Positions 27,648 to 35,371 of a DNA stretch of 54,265 nucleotides are shown one piece after another (within the stretch, counting starts at the first letter, position 1; the number at the start of each line of letters is the position of its first letter). The position numbers and the translations under genes were made by a program. The notes beneath the pieces were generated by a model, which had not been told where the DNA came from, ran no database searches, and was given only the letters and a program-made list of their open reading frames with translations. This DNA comes from an uncultured Flavobacteriales bacterium (GTDB taxonomy: Bacteria > Bacteroidota > Bacteroidia > Flavobacteriales_E > Vicingaceae), in NCBI GenBank assembly GCA_937901255.1, contig CALCHN010000076.1, positions 1 through 54,265 of the forward strand. The letters are read 5' to 3'.

Positions 27648-28226
27648 ATGATAAAAGAATCAATATACCATAAAACAGAGAGTACTATTAATTTGGAACA
27701 TGAGCAAATTAAAAAGGCTCAGCATAATGTAACTGATTTTGCTCCACTTTATGATAGTTATTTTTTGGCAATTTTTAATTATGTATTAAAAAGAGTGCAA
27801 GATGAACATCGAGCAGCAGAAATTACTTCTGACATTTTTGCCAAAGCTCTTTTTAAAATTTCTACCTATAATTTTAAAGGATTGCCATTTAGTAGTTGGT
27901 TGTATAGAATTGCAAGGAATCAAATAATTGATTTTTATAGAAAAGATAAGAGCAATAAATATTTGCAAGTTTCAGAACAGGAGTTGAATTATTTGGCAGA
28001 AAATAGTGTAAAAGAAATCAATACAGAAATGGATAGAGAAAATAAAACCAAGCAACTTGTTTTGGCACTTGGGAAACTATCTGATGAGAATATTGAATTA
28101 ATTGAACTTAAGTTTTTTGAAAACCGATCATACAAAGAAATTGCAGCAATTATTAATACCAATGAAAACAATGCTCGTGTGAAAACCAACAGAGCGTTAG
28201 CAAAATTAAAAGACCTAATTAAATAA
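27648..28226 (+). CDS. ECF-type RNA polymerase sigma factor
   Basis: The 192-residue sigma-70 family protein has region 2 from about 25 to 95 (WLYRIARNQIIDFYRKDK is the DNA-melting part) and region 4 at the C-terminus (SYKEIAAIINTNENNARVKT helix-turn-helix). I chose the ATG at 27648; an in-frame TTG two codons upstream is less likely. A membrane-anchored protein follows 100 bases later, a layout common for ECF sigma factors and their partners. The regulon is not visible. Confidence 0.9.
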   Translation: MIKESIYHKTESTINLEHEQIKKAQHNVTDFAPLYDSYFLAIFNYVLKRVQDEHRAAEITSDIFAKALFKISTYNFKGLPFSSWLYRIARNQIIDFYRKDKSNKYLQVSEQELNYLAENSVKEINTEMDRENKTKQLVLALGKLSDENIELIELKFFENRSYKEIAAIINTNENNARVKTNRALAKLKDLIK

Positions 28227-28230
28227 TTAG

Positions 28231-28353
28231 CACTATGAAACGAGCCATGTTAAAAAAATTAACACAGATGAAAATGATTATAGGAGAGTTACATCTGACC
28301 AATTTAATAAAATAAAAATATATACAGATGAAAAAAATAGATATAAAAAATAA
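28231..28353 (+). pseudogene. Possible remnant of a short coding segment
   Basis: Between the sigma factor and its membrane neighbour a stop-free frame (28231-28353) encodes a plausible polar peptide (NTDENDYRRVTSDQF), but it has no start codon. An ATG-started reading in another frame (28235-28315, 26 residues, MKRAMLKK...) enters the same area. The two frames meet near an A7 tract at 28252-28258, so a one-base slip could have broken a small gene. It may equally be chance in an AT-rich leader. Confidence 0.25.
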
Positions 28354-29971
28354 AATTTCAGACGAAAAAGCCCTAAAACATAAGGACTTTAATAAAGTGT
28401 TGTCGAAGTATAACCGTTTGAGAAGACCGTTTTATCGTTCACCAAAGTTTTTATCTATGGTAGCTGTAAGCACTATAGTTATCATGCTTGTATTTATGGT
28501 TGATGAAAAAAAGGCGTATAGCAACGGTTCTTATACTACTACTTATCATTCGCCAATTGGAATGCCAGTAGAACATGAATTGATAAAGCTTACTATAGAA
28601 AAAGACAAACCCACACAAGTTATTACCAATGGTGGTACGCTAATAAATATACCAGAAAACACCTTAGTTGATAGTGCCGGAAATTTGGTTACAGGAAAAG
28701 TAGATTTAAAATTTCGTGAATTTTTAGACCAAAAAGAAGTCTTTTTATCTGGAATTCCAATGAACTACGATAGCAATGGTGTGAAAATGAATTTTAAATC
28801 GGGCGGAATGTTTGAAATGTTAGCATATCAAGATGAAAATCCACTTTTTATTGCAGATGACAAAAAAGTTAAAGTAGATTTAGCCAGCATGCAAGTTGAA
28901 GATGATTATAACATTTACTATTTATCTCCTGATGAAAAAAAATGGGTGTATAAAAACAAAGATAAAGATGGTTTTACCAAAGAAGAAATTGCCAAAGTGG
29001 AAGAAAGTTTAAAAGAACATCCAAAAAATTTAAACAAACAAAACTTAAAGGCTGAGAAAGATAAACTCAACGATAGTTTAAAGGACATTTACCAACAAGC
29101 TCCCGAAGCTCCTATTAAGTTAGATGTAAACAAACACAGTTTTGACATTAAAGCAGATTTTAACGACTTTCCCATTTTAAATGCCTTTAAAAAAGTAAAG
29201 TTTCAGGTGAGTGAAAACGATAAAAACTTTCATCCTAAATATGCTGAACATCAATGGTATGATGTGAATATTGAGAAGGCTAAAATTCAAAATGAATATA
29301 CGGTGTGTTTTTCAGATTATGTTAAAAGTGTATGTTTTGATGTTGTTCCTGTTTTTGAAGGCGAAAATTTTGAAAAGGCTAAAGCAATGCACGATGCACT
29401 TTACAACAATTTTATGGCAAATGTTGATTCATTAGAAGAATACCAAAAGGAGCTGAGAAAACAATTGGCAAAAGAAGCCGAAGAATTGGCAGAAATGGAA
29501 CGACTGGCTTTAATTAAAGAGCGAGAATTGAAAAGACAAGAAGAAGAAAGACAAAAACAATTGCAAGAAATGGCTGAGGTAAACAAGAAAATTTACCGTG
29601 AATTTGAAATTAATAAATTTGGAATTTGGAACAGTGATAAACCAGAACTACTACCAAACGAACAAAAAACAATGCCTCGTTTTGTAGATAACCAACAAGA
29701 AGCAATTGATGTAAACATGGCTTATTTAGTAATGTTAGATAAAAACAATGTGGTAAAATTATCTACTTCAGATTTAGCTCAAGGCTTACCTTACAACCCG
29801 GGAGAAAATTATACCTTATGGACACTAATTCCTGAAAAAAATGCCGTTGGAATAGTAAGTAACAAACAGTTTCAAAACATTAATAAGCAGCCTGCCACTA
29901 CCTTTAATTTGGAGCTGATTAGCTACGAAGAATTCAAACAACTATCAACACAAGAATTAATGAATATTTAA
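28328..29971 (+). CDS. Membrane-anchored protein following the sigma factor
   Basis: The 547-residue protein has a short basic cytoplasmic N-terminus (1-42) and one transmembrane helix (about 44-60, FLSMVAVSTIVIMLVFMV). A long extracytoplasmic part follows. The first half of it (NGGTLINIPENTLVDSAGN) resembles beta-sandwich modules. Residues about 370-430 are a charged coiled coil (LAEMERLALIKERELKRQEE). The layout (sigma factor, then one-TM protein with a short cytoplasmic tail) suggests an anti-sigma or signal-receiving partner, but no zinc anti-sigma motif is seen. The function is inferred only from context. Confidence 0.75.
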   Translation: MKKIDIKNKISDEKALKHKDFNKVLSKYNRLRRPFYRSPKFLSMVAVSTIVIMLVFMVDEKKAYSNGSYTTTYHSPIGMPVEHELIKLTIEKDKPTQVITNGGTLINIPENTLVDSAGNLVTGKVDLKFREFLDQKEVFLSGIPMNYDSNGVKMNFKSGGMFEMLAYQDENPLFIADDKKVKVDLASMQVEDDYNIYYLSPDEKKWVYKNKDKDGFTKEEIAKVEESLKEHPKNLNKQNLKAEKDKLNDSLKDIYQQAPEAPIKLDVNKHSFDIKADFNDFPILNAFKKVKFQVSENDKNFHPKYAEHQWYDVNIEKAKIQNEYTVCFSDYVKSVCFDVVPVFEGENFEKAKAMHDALYNNFMANVDSLEEYQKELRKQLAKEAEELAEMERLALIKERELKRQEEERQKQLQEMAEVNKKIYREFEINKFGIWNSDKPELLPNEQKTMPRFVDNQQEAIDVNMAYLVMLDKNNVVKLSTSDLAQGLPYNPGENYTLWTLIPEKNAVGIVSNKQFQNINKQPATTFNLELISYEEFKQLSTQELMNI

Positions 29972-29992
29972 AGAAATATAACCATAAAAAAT

Positions 29993-30128
29993 TTAACCAC
30001 ATAGTTGCATAGTTTATATAGAAAGTTATTTATAGAAGTTCATAGTTATATCTCGCCAAAGGTGAGATAATCTATACGAAGCTATATATCACTTATCGGT
30101 TAGTAATGCTATGTGTCTATGTGGTTAA
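29993..30128. repeat. Palindromic interspersed element, copy C
   Basis: Left end TTAACCACATAG-TTG-CATAG, right end CTATG-TGT-CTATGTGGTTAA. The central hairpin is TATCTCGCC / GGTGAGATA (30049-30069) with one G-T wobble. It sits 22 bases before the true start of the next gene and creates a false in-frame upstream ATG at 30106. Confidence 0.85.
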
Positions 30129-30150
30129 AACTAAGAAACTACAAAATAAT

Positions 30151-30840
30151 ATGAAAAAAACACTTTCCATACTCATTTTATTAATAGCTTTTTGCGAATT
30201 AAAAGCCCAAAACAAGCAACTTGAGTTTAACGTTGAAAAACCGGATGTTGGTGTGGATATTATCATTGATGAAAATTTGGTTGTGGGATGGAAATATGAA
30301 TTAAAGCTTATTACCAAATACAAAAACAAGAAATACCGTTTTACTTTTACACATGGTACTATAGAACAGAAAAATCAAGTGTTACTTCTGAACCCTGATA
30401 AAACAGGAGAAGGTACTATTAAAGTATATGAACTCATAGAAAAAAAATATAAATTGGTAAAAGAAGTAGTTGTTGATGTTTTTGAAAGACCAATGTATTG
30501 CTTTGGTGAAATATGCTTTTCTAATAATGATGAAATTAAAGATTTAAATATTTTAATCCACCCATTTACCGTTAAGTTTATAAATAATACCAAGGAATTA
30601 GTATATGAAGTTTACAAATCTAAACTTATATGGTTTTGTAATGAGGTACTTTATGAGCGAAAAATAGCAGGAAATCATATAGATAAAAAGTATTTGAATT
30701 CTGTAGATAATTCAGGTAAAATTTGTAATCCACTTAAATTATATTTTGAGGATGTATATTATAAAAAAGAAAATGGAAAATTAGCAAAGGCTTTTTATTT
30801 AGATTTAAACTATTCAAACCCAGATACAGAATTAAAATAA
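30151..30840 (+). CDS. Secreted protein of unknown function
   Basis: The 229-residue product starts at 30151 because this Met gives a standard signal peptide (MKKTLSILILLIAFCELKAQ). An earlier in-frame ATG at 30106 lies inside palindromic element C. The mature part is rich in beta-strand patterns and Lys/Tyr (GWKYELKLITKYKNKKYRF), with no sorting domain at the C-terminus. A resemblance to the small beta domains of GldM-like proteins is faint and not claimed. It is the first gene of the accessory block to 35146. Confidence 0.7.
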   Translation: MKKTLSILILLIAFCELKAQNKQLEFNVEKPDVGVDIIIDENLVVGWKYELKLITKYKNKKYRFTFTHGTIEQKNQVLLLNPDKTGEGTIKVYELIEKKYKLVKEVVVDVFERPMYCFGEICFSNNDEIKDLNILIHPFTVKFINNTKELVYEVYKSKLIWFCNEVLYERKIAGNHIDKKYLNSVDNSGKICNPLKLYFEDVYYKKENGKLAKAFYLDLNYSNPDTELK

Positions 30841-30902
30841 CCCATTTAAAACATCCAGATTGCAAGACAAAGTTAGTGCGAGCAAGAATAAAACAAAACA
30901 AC

Positions 30903-31889
30903 ATGACTGTAACGTATAAAAATGATTTTGAAAAGAAAAAACAGTTTCTTCTTGAACAAGAAGAATTCTTTTTAAAGGTAATAAGTCTTCGGTTTAGCTT
31001 AACACATCAACAATTAACAAAATATAAAACTATTTTAAATTGGTGGAGTATTGTTTCCAACGAATCAATAAAATGGACTACAGAAATAATGGATGAATTT
31101 AAGGAAATGATTTTTGTACCTGATGATCCTTATCCCCAAATTAACTGCAATGTAAGTTTGCCTTGGTCAATTGAATTTATTGCTCGTTATGAAGATTCAT
31201 GGTCTTGGGAGTTGTTAATTCAAAACAAAAGAGTAATGAATGTTCCTGAAATAAGAAAATACTTTCATCACTGTTTATCCCCTTACTTAGAAGAATACGA
31301 AGGCAGGAGCAAGGGTTTATATCAACGAGCAATAATGATACTTGATGAACTAAATGGAATGTATGAAGAATTGCAATTAAAAAGTGCTGAAGAAATAGAT
31401 GATACAAATAATATAAATTGGTTACGTTTGAGTCAAAACGAAGTACTTCCTTGGTCTGCCGAACTAATAGAAAAATATGTGGATAAATGGGATTGGTCAG
31501 TATTAATACACAATAAAAGTATTCCTTGGTCATTAGAACTTATGAAGCAATTTGAAGATAAGATAATTTGGAGTAATGACTTAGCTAATGATTTAACTGA
31601 TGAAGATGGTGACACCATAATGGATACGGGTAGTATTAGTGCAAATTTTGATATAGAATGGGATGCAGAAACACTTTCAACTTTTAAAAATAAACTAAAT
31701 AGCCACTATATTTCTATCAATAGTTCTACAAAATGGGACATTGATTTTTTAACTCAATTTAGTGATTTTTGGGATTATTATGCGTTAAGTCTAAATAAAG
31801 AAGTTTGGAATAAGGTGTTCCCGGAGTTTAATAATGAAGAACATTTAAACCCACTATTAGACATGATTTTAAGGAAAAGAAATAATTGA
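30903..31889 (+). CDS. Tryptophan-centred repeat protein
   Basis: The 328-residue protein has no signal peptide and is likely cytosolic. I start it at ATG 30903; a GTG at 30876 is in frame. It contains several ~22-26 residue units with the pattern W..L..N..LPWS.ELI.KY.DKWDW, seen in LPWSIEFIARYEDSWSW, LPWSAELIEKYVDKWDW and IPWSLELMKQFEDKIIW, with weaker copies at both ends. The repeat is probably a helical hairpin with stacked Trp. Similar repeat proteins in other genomes have no known function, and the name of a family is not claimed. Confidence 0.72.
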   Translation: MTVTYKNDFEKKKQFLLEQEEFFLKVISLRFSLTHQQLTKYKTILNWWSIVSNESIKWTTEIMDEFKEMIFVPDDPYPQINCNVSLPWSIEFIARYEDSWSWELLIQNKRVMNVPEIRKYFHHCLSPYLEEYEGRSKGLYQRAIMILDELNGMYEELQLKSAEEIDDTNNINWLRLSQNEVLPWSAELIEKYVDKWDWSVLIHNKSIPWSLELMKQFEDKIIWSNDLANDLTDEDGDTIMDTGSISANFDIEWDAETLSTFKNKLNSHYISINSSTKWDIDFLTQFSDFWDYYALSLNKEVWNKVFPEFNNEEHLNPLLDMILRKRNN

Positions 31890-31936
31890 ATTAAAGAGTA
31901 CCCAAAACACTAAAAAATAGTGTTTTAAAAATTAAT

Positions 31937-31944
31937 TATATTTG
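31937..31944 (+). promoter_or_regulatory. Possible -7 box for the WG-repeat gene
   Basis: TATATTTG fits TAnnTTTG and lies 30 bases before the start at 31975. It implies transcription separate from the Trp-repeat gene. Confidence 0.4.
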
Positions 31945-31974
31945 GAAGATGAACTATAAAGTAATTTAATAATA

Positions 31975-33144
31975 ATGCTTCTACAAATAACACAACATAA
32001 AGACAGTTTGGATGGTTTGCAGCAATCAGTTGGAAATGAAAATCTTATACTATTTCTAATCTTTGCAATTGGAACATTAATCCTATTTTTTTTTATAATA
32101 AGGAGTTTTATTAAAAAAGAAGAACTAGAAAGAGAAAACAGACAAGCTGTAGAAAAAAAATCAAACCCCACATATAACAAAAGTAAAACAGATATTGCTT
32201 CAGAAAAGCTTCATGATATTACACTAAATAGTTTATATGAAACAACAGAATTAGAAGCGGGCGAGGCTCAAATTATAAAACAAGAAAGTATGACTAACAA
32301 TAAAATTGTAAAATCAAAACAACTCTCAAAGAACACTATAGCCTTTACAAGTAATCAAGGACACGAAGACAATACAAAATGGGGTGTTATGAATAATGAA
32401 ACTCAAGAAGTAATATTAAAGGAAGATTATATTCAGATATCTTACGACCCTAATTCTAAAGTATACATTTGTAGTAAAAATATTATTATTAAGGTGAAAA
32501 ATGAAAATGTTCAAATTGAAAACTTGGAGAATTATTCACCTTATAAAAAAGAATTATTGTATTGTGTTTATGATGAAAATTTTAACTCTCTAATTCCTTA
32601 TAAATATAAATATATAGAAATTGTTAATGGTAAATACTTTTTCATTAGAGATGAAAATTGGAATCTTGGTGTTTTAGATATTAGTGGCAATATTATTATT
32701 GATTTATTGTATAATAAAATATGGGGGGATAGTGAAGGTCATTTTTTTGTGTTTAGTGATAAATATTCAGGTGAGGTTGGATATTTAGATTTTAATGGTA
32801 AGGTTTGTTTTGGTTACAATTACTCCCCATCAAAAAACAAATTAAGCGGTCGAAAAAACACGAAAATATTTGGCTTTGATAGTTTACCATTTGATGAATA
32901 TATGTATGAACAAGATGTTTATACTCCTTATCATTTAATAGTAAAAAAAGGTAATTATTATGGCATTATTGATATTTCTGGTAAAATTCTATTGCCATTT
33001 GAATATGATGACATAGATGAAAGTTTGGAATCAATTCTTACTTTAAGAAAAGATGGAAAAGTTTTTAGAAAGTTATTTGAGGATATTGTTGATGAATATT
33101 TGAATAACAATATACTGAAAATTGAAAACAAAAATAAAACATAA
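31975..33144 (+). CDS. Membrane-anchored WG-repeat protein
   Basis: The 389-residue protein has one transmembrane segment near the N-terminus (about 26-46, LFLIFAIGTLILFFFI), then a charged linker. The C-terminal ~250 residues hold WG (KWG) repeats: WGVMNNETQEVIL, NLGVLDISGNIIIDLLYNKI and YYGIIDISGKILLPFEYDDI. WG repeats form beta-propeller-like or binding surfaces in many bacterial proteins of unknown role. Neighbours are the Trp-repeat and TPR genes. No enzymatic motif is visible. Confidence 0.75.
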   Translation: MLLQITQHKDSLDGLQQSVGNENLILFLIFAIGTLILFFFIIRSFIKKEELERENRQAVEKKSNPTYNKSKTDIASEKLHDITLNSLYETTELEAGEAQIIKQESMTNNKIVKSKQLSKNTIAFTSNQGHEDNTKWGVMNNETQEVILKEDYIQISYDPNSKVYICSKNIIIKVKNENVQIENLENYSPYKKELLYCVYDENFNSLIPYKYKYIEIVNGKYFFIRDENWNLGVLDISGNIIIDLLYNKIWGDSEGHFFVFSDKYSGEVGYLDFNGKVCFGYNYSPSKNKLSGRKNTKIFGFDSLPFDEYMYEQDVYTPYHLIVKKGNYYGIIDISGKILLPFEYDDIDESLESILTLRKDGKVFRKLFEDIVDEYLNNNILKIENKNKT

Positions 33145-33202
33145 AAAAGTCATTTGGTTGATTTTTAAAATATTTATACATTTACTGAATAAAATGACTA
33201 TT

Positions 33203-34522
33203 ATGAAAAAGACAATTACATTTCTCATTATGACAATCCTAACAGGGTTGGTATTTGGACAAACTTCATACGATATTGGTTTTCAAAGTGGATATAAAGC
33301 AGGCTATTGTTATAACGACTTTGGTTGTATAGCACCAACCCCACCAATTACTCCAATACCACATATTGGAGAAAGTTATGACAGTTATCAAGATGGCTAT
33401 AACAGAGGTTTTAAAAAAGGACAAGAAAACAAACAAAATAGTAAAAGCATTGAAAATCAATCACCTTATTACCAACCAGTTCAAACAACATATAAGAGTC
33501 AGTATGTGCCAGAAGATCTAAATGCAATAAAAGATGCACTAGAAAGACGAAGTGCAGCATACGAACAAAACCTAAAATATATTGATATGTTGATTGATTG
33601 GATTTATGATCTTAAGTCAAAAACAACAGATGAAAAGTTTAAAGATTCTATGAATGAACATTATTTAACTCTTAGGTCCTTTGACGGAAAAGACTTATCG
33701 CTAATGAGAAATCAAATCAGGCAGGTTGAATTAAGTATTAAAGAAGATATTGATGATTATAACGAACGAATCAGTAATCCTACTCAATATTGGGATAAAG
33801 CAGAAAAATATTATAATGACCAAAAATATTGGGCAGCAATTATTAATTACGATAAAACTTTAGAAACATTTCAAAAATGTTCAGGTTGTTATTTAAAAAA
33901 AGGCTATTCATACCAAATGCTTGGAGATTGGAAAAAAGCTGATGAAAGTTATTCAAAATTTATTGAAATTGAACCAACCAATGTGATAGGTTATGTTTTA
34001 AGAGGTTGGGCAAAGTATTATCAAAATAATTATAATGCAGCATTGGCTGATTTTAATACACAAATTAAATTAGAACCAACAGCAGAAGCTTATTACAATA
34101 GAGGTTCTGCAAAGTCAGGATTAAATAATCATAATGCTGCAATAATTGATTATCAAAAAGCTATTGAAATAAATCCAAAATTTTCAATGGCATATAATAA
34201 TATTGCATTTTCAAGATACTTGCAAAAGAATTTTACACAAGCTCTAAAAGATGTTAATAAGGCTATAGAATTAGATAAAATGAACCATGTTGCTTATGGT
34301 ACAAAGGCAGAAATTTATTTTGAATTAAGTGAATATGAAAATGTTATTGAAAACTGTAATATATCTATAAACCTTAAGCCAGACTACAATTATCCTTATC
34401 TATACAGAGGTAGAGCAAGATATAATACTAAAAACAAGTATGGAGCATGTGAAGATTGGGAGAAAGCTCTTGAATTAGGTCTTTCAGAAGCTAAAGATTA
34501 TATTTCAAAATACTGTAATTAA
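33203..34522 (+). CDS. Secreted TPR protein
   Basis: The 439-residue product starts at the Met giving MKKTITFLIMTILTGLVFGQ; the in-frame TTG at 33122 overlaps the previous gene and would bury this signal. After the signal come two Gly-Tyr-rich motifs (DIGFQSGYKAGY and YQDGYNRGFKKG). A coiled-coil-prone region follows (about 95-195). The second half has five or more TPR units (e.g. GYSYQMLGDWKKADESYSKF, NNIAFSRYLQKNFTQALKDV). TPR domains bind partner proteins; the location would be periplasmic or outer-membrane. The partner is unknown. Confidence 0.8.
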   Translation: MKKTITFLIMTILTGLVFGQTSYDIGFQSGYKAGYCYNDFGCIAPTPPITPIPHIGESYDSYQDGYNRGFKKGQENKQNSKSIENQSPYYQPVQTTYKSQYVPEDLNAIKDALERRSAAYEQNLKYIDMLIDWIYDLKSKTTDEKFKDSMNEHYLTLRSFDGKDLSLMRNQIRQVELSIKEDIDDYNERISNPTQYWDKAEKYYNDQKYWAAIINYDKTLETFQKCSGCYLKKGYSYQMLGDWKKADESYSKFIEIEPTNVIGYVLRGWAKYYQNNYNAALADFNTQIKLEPTAEAYYNRGSAKSGLNNHNAAIIDYQKAIEINPKFSMAYNNIAFSRYLQKNFTQALKDVNKAIELDKMNHVAYGTKAEIYFELSEYENVIENCNISINLKPDYNYPYLYRGRARYNTKNKYGACEDWEKALELGLSEAKDYISKYCN

Positions 34523-34543
34523 AACAAATGAAAAAATTTATTA

Positions 34544-35146
34544 ATGAAAGAGATCATAAACAATATATTAAAAAAACTTGATGATTTAGAATTAGATTTT
34601 CAAAATAATAAAGGAATTATTTTAACGGAGTATGATCTTCAATGTTTGCTCTTTCATAAAATTTATGATTTATTTCAACATAATCAAGAAACTTTTGACA
34701 GTCATATTTTAGGTAGTCCTTTACATTCTGAAATAAAATTTTTTAATGAAAATGGAAAGTTATTTTACAGGCCTGATTTAACCATAATAGAACCAAAAAA
34801 CTATTCTATAATTCATTCTATTTCAGATTTTATTATTAAAGAAGAAAAAATAGTATATAAACCTACATCATCTAAAGAATTTGAATTTTGTGGTAATTCA
34901 ATAATTATTGAATTAAAATTTTGTCGTGCTAAAAATGGAATTACTAGAATTGATAGCTTTAAGACTGATTTAATGAAAATTAAAAAAATTAAACAATTGG
35001 TTGAGAAAGATGGTAAAAGTAAGATTTATGGGATTATTGCTATATTCAATAAGACAGACATTAAAAATAATAGTTTAGTTAATTTTTTAAGTTCAAGTGA
35101 TACAGAACCTGATATTAAAGTCAAATATTTTTCGGGTAAATTTTAA
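34544..35146 (+). CDS. Putative PD-(D/E)XK-fold protein
   Basis: The 200-residue protein has no signal peptide. The order E29 (TEYDLQ), E63, D78 (YRPDLTII) and E123-L-K125 (IIIELKFCRAK) matches the PD-(D/E)XK nuclease core, where D and ExK bind metal. Such folds occur in restriction, repair and recombination enzymes, and also in non-nucleolytic relatives. It starts 22 bases after the TPR gene. No methyltransferase or helicase is beside it, so a restriction system is not supported. The motif match is by eye and moderate. Confidence 0.6.
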   Translation: MKEIINNILKKLDDLELDFQNNKGIILTEYDLQCLLFHKIYDLFQHNQETFDSHILGSPLHSEIKFFNENGKLFYRPDLTIIEPKNYSIIHSISDFIIKEEKIVYKPTSSKEFEFCGNSIIIELKFCRAKNGITRIDSFKTDLMKIKKIKQLVEKDGKSKIYGIIAIFNKTDIKNNSLVNFLSSSDTEPDIKVKYFSGKF

Positions 35147-35167
35147 TGATGAAAATTCTCTCCTCCG

Positions 35168-35193
35168 CTGCCGCCAGCGTCCACGCTGGTGGT
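35168..35193. repeat. GC-rich hairpin in an AT-rich gap
   Basis: CCGCCAGCG (35171-35179) pairs with CGCTGGTGG (35184-35192) around TCCA, with one G-T wobble. Its composition is unlike the surrounding DNA. It lies 20-odd bases after the PD-(D/E)XK gene and may be a terminator stem, but no T-run follows. The rest of the 225-base gap holds only the CCTGACAGG hairpin. Confidence 0.5.
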
Positions 35194-35294
35194 GTTAAGT
35201 AAAATCTGCTGCTGCTGTTAGTTTAGCAAAGTTTACAGTTCCACTCTATTGCAGTAGAAAATTCCTAGCATTACAACTACTTTATAAAAAAGAA

Positions 35295-35327
35295 AGACCT
35301 GACAGGTTTCCAAAACCTGTCAGGTCT
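35295..35327. terminator. CCTGACAGG double-palindrome hairpin (aspS 3' side)
   Basis: A perfect 15-bp stem (35295-35309 with 35313-35327) and 3-base loop. Each arm also contains the palindrome CCTGACAGG. It lies 45 bases after the aspS stop and likely ends aspS transcription, and perhaps that of the block on the other strand. Confidence 0.7.
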
Positions 35328-35371
35328 ATAAGTTGTAGTAAATAACTTTCCAAAAGTTGGTTGTAAGTATG

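Noticed and set aside
34544..35146. Restriction-modification or defence system
   Set aside because: Only a nuclease-like motif is present; no methyltransferase, helicase, sensor ATPase or known defence partner lies nearby.
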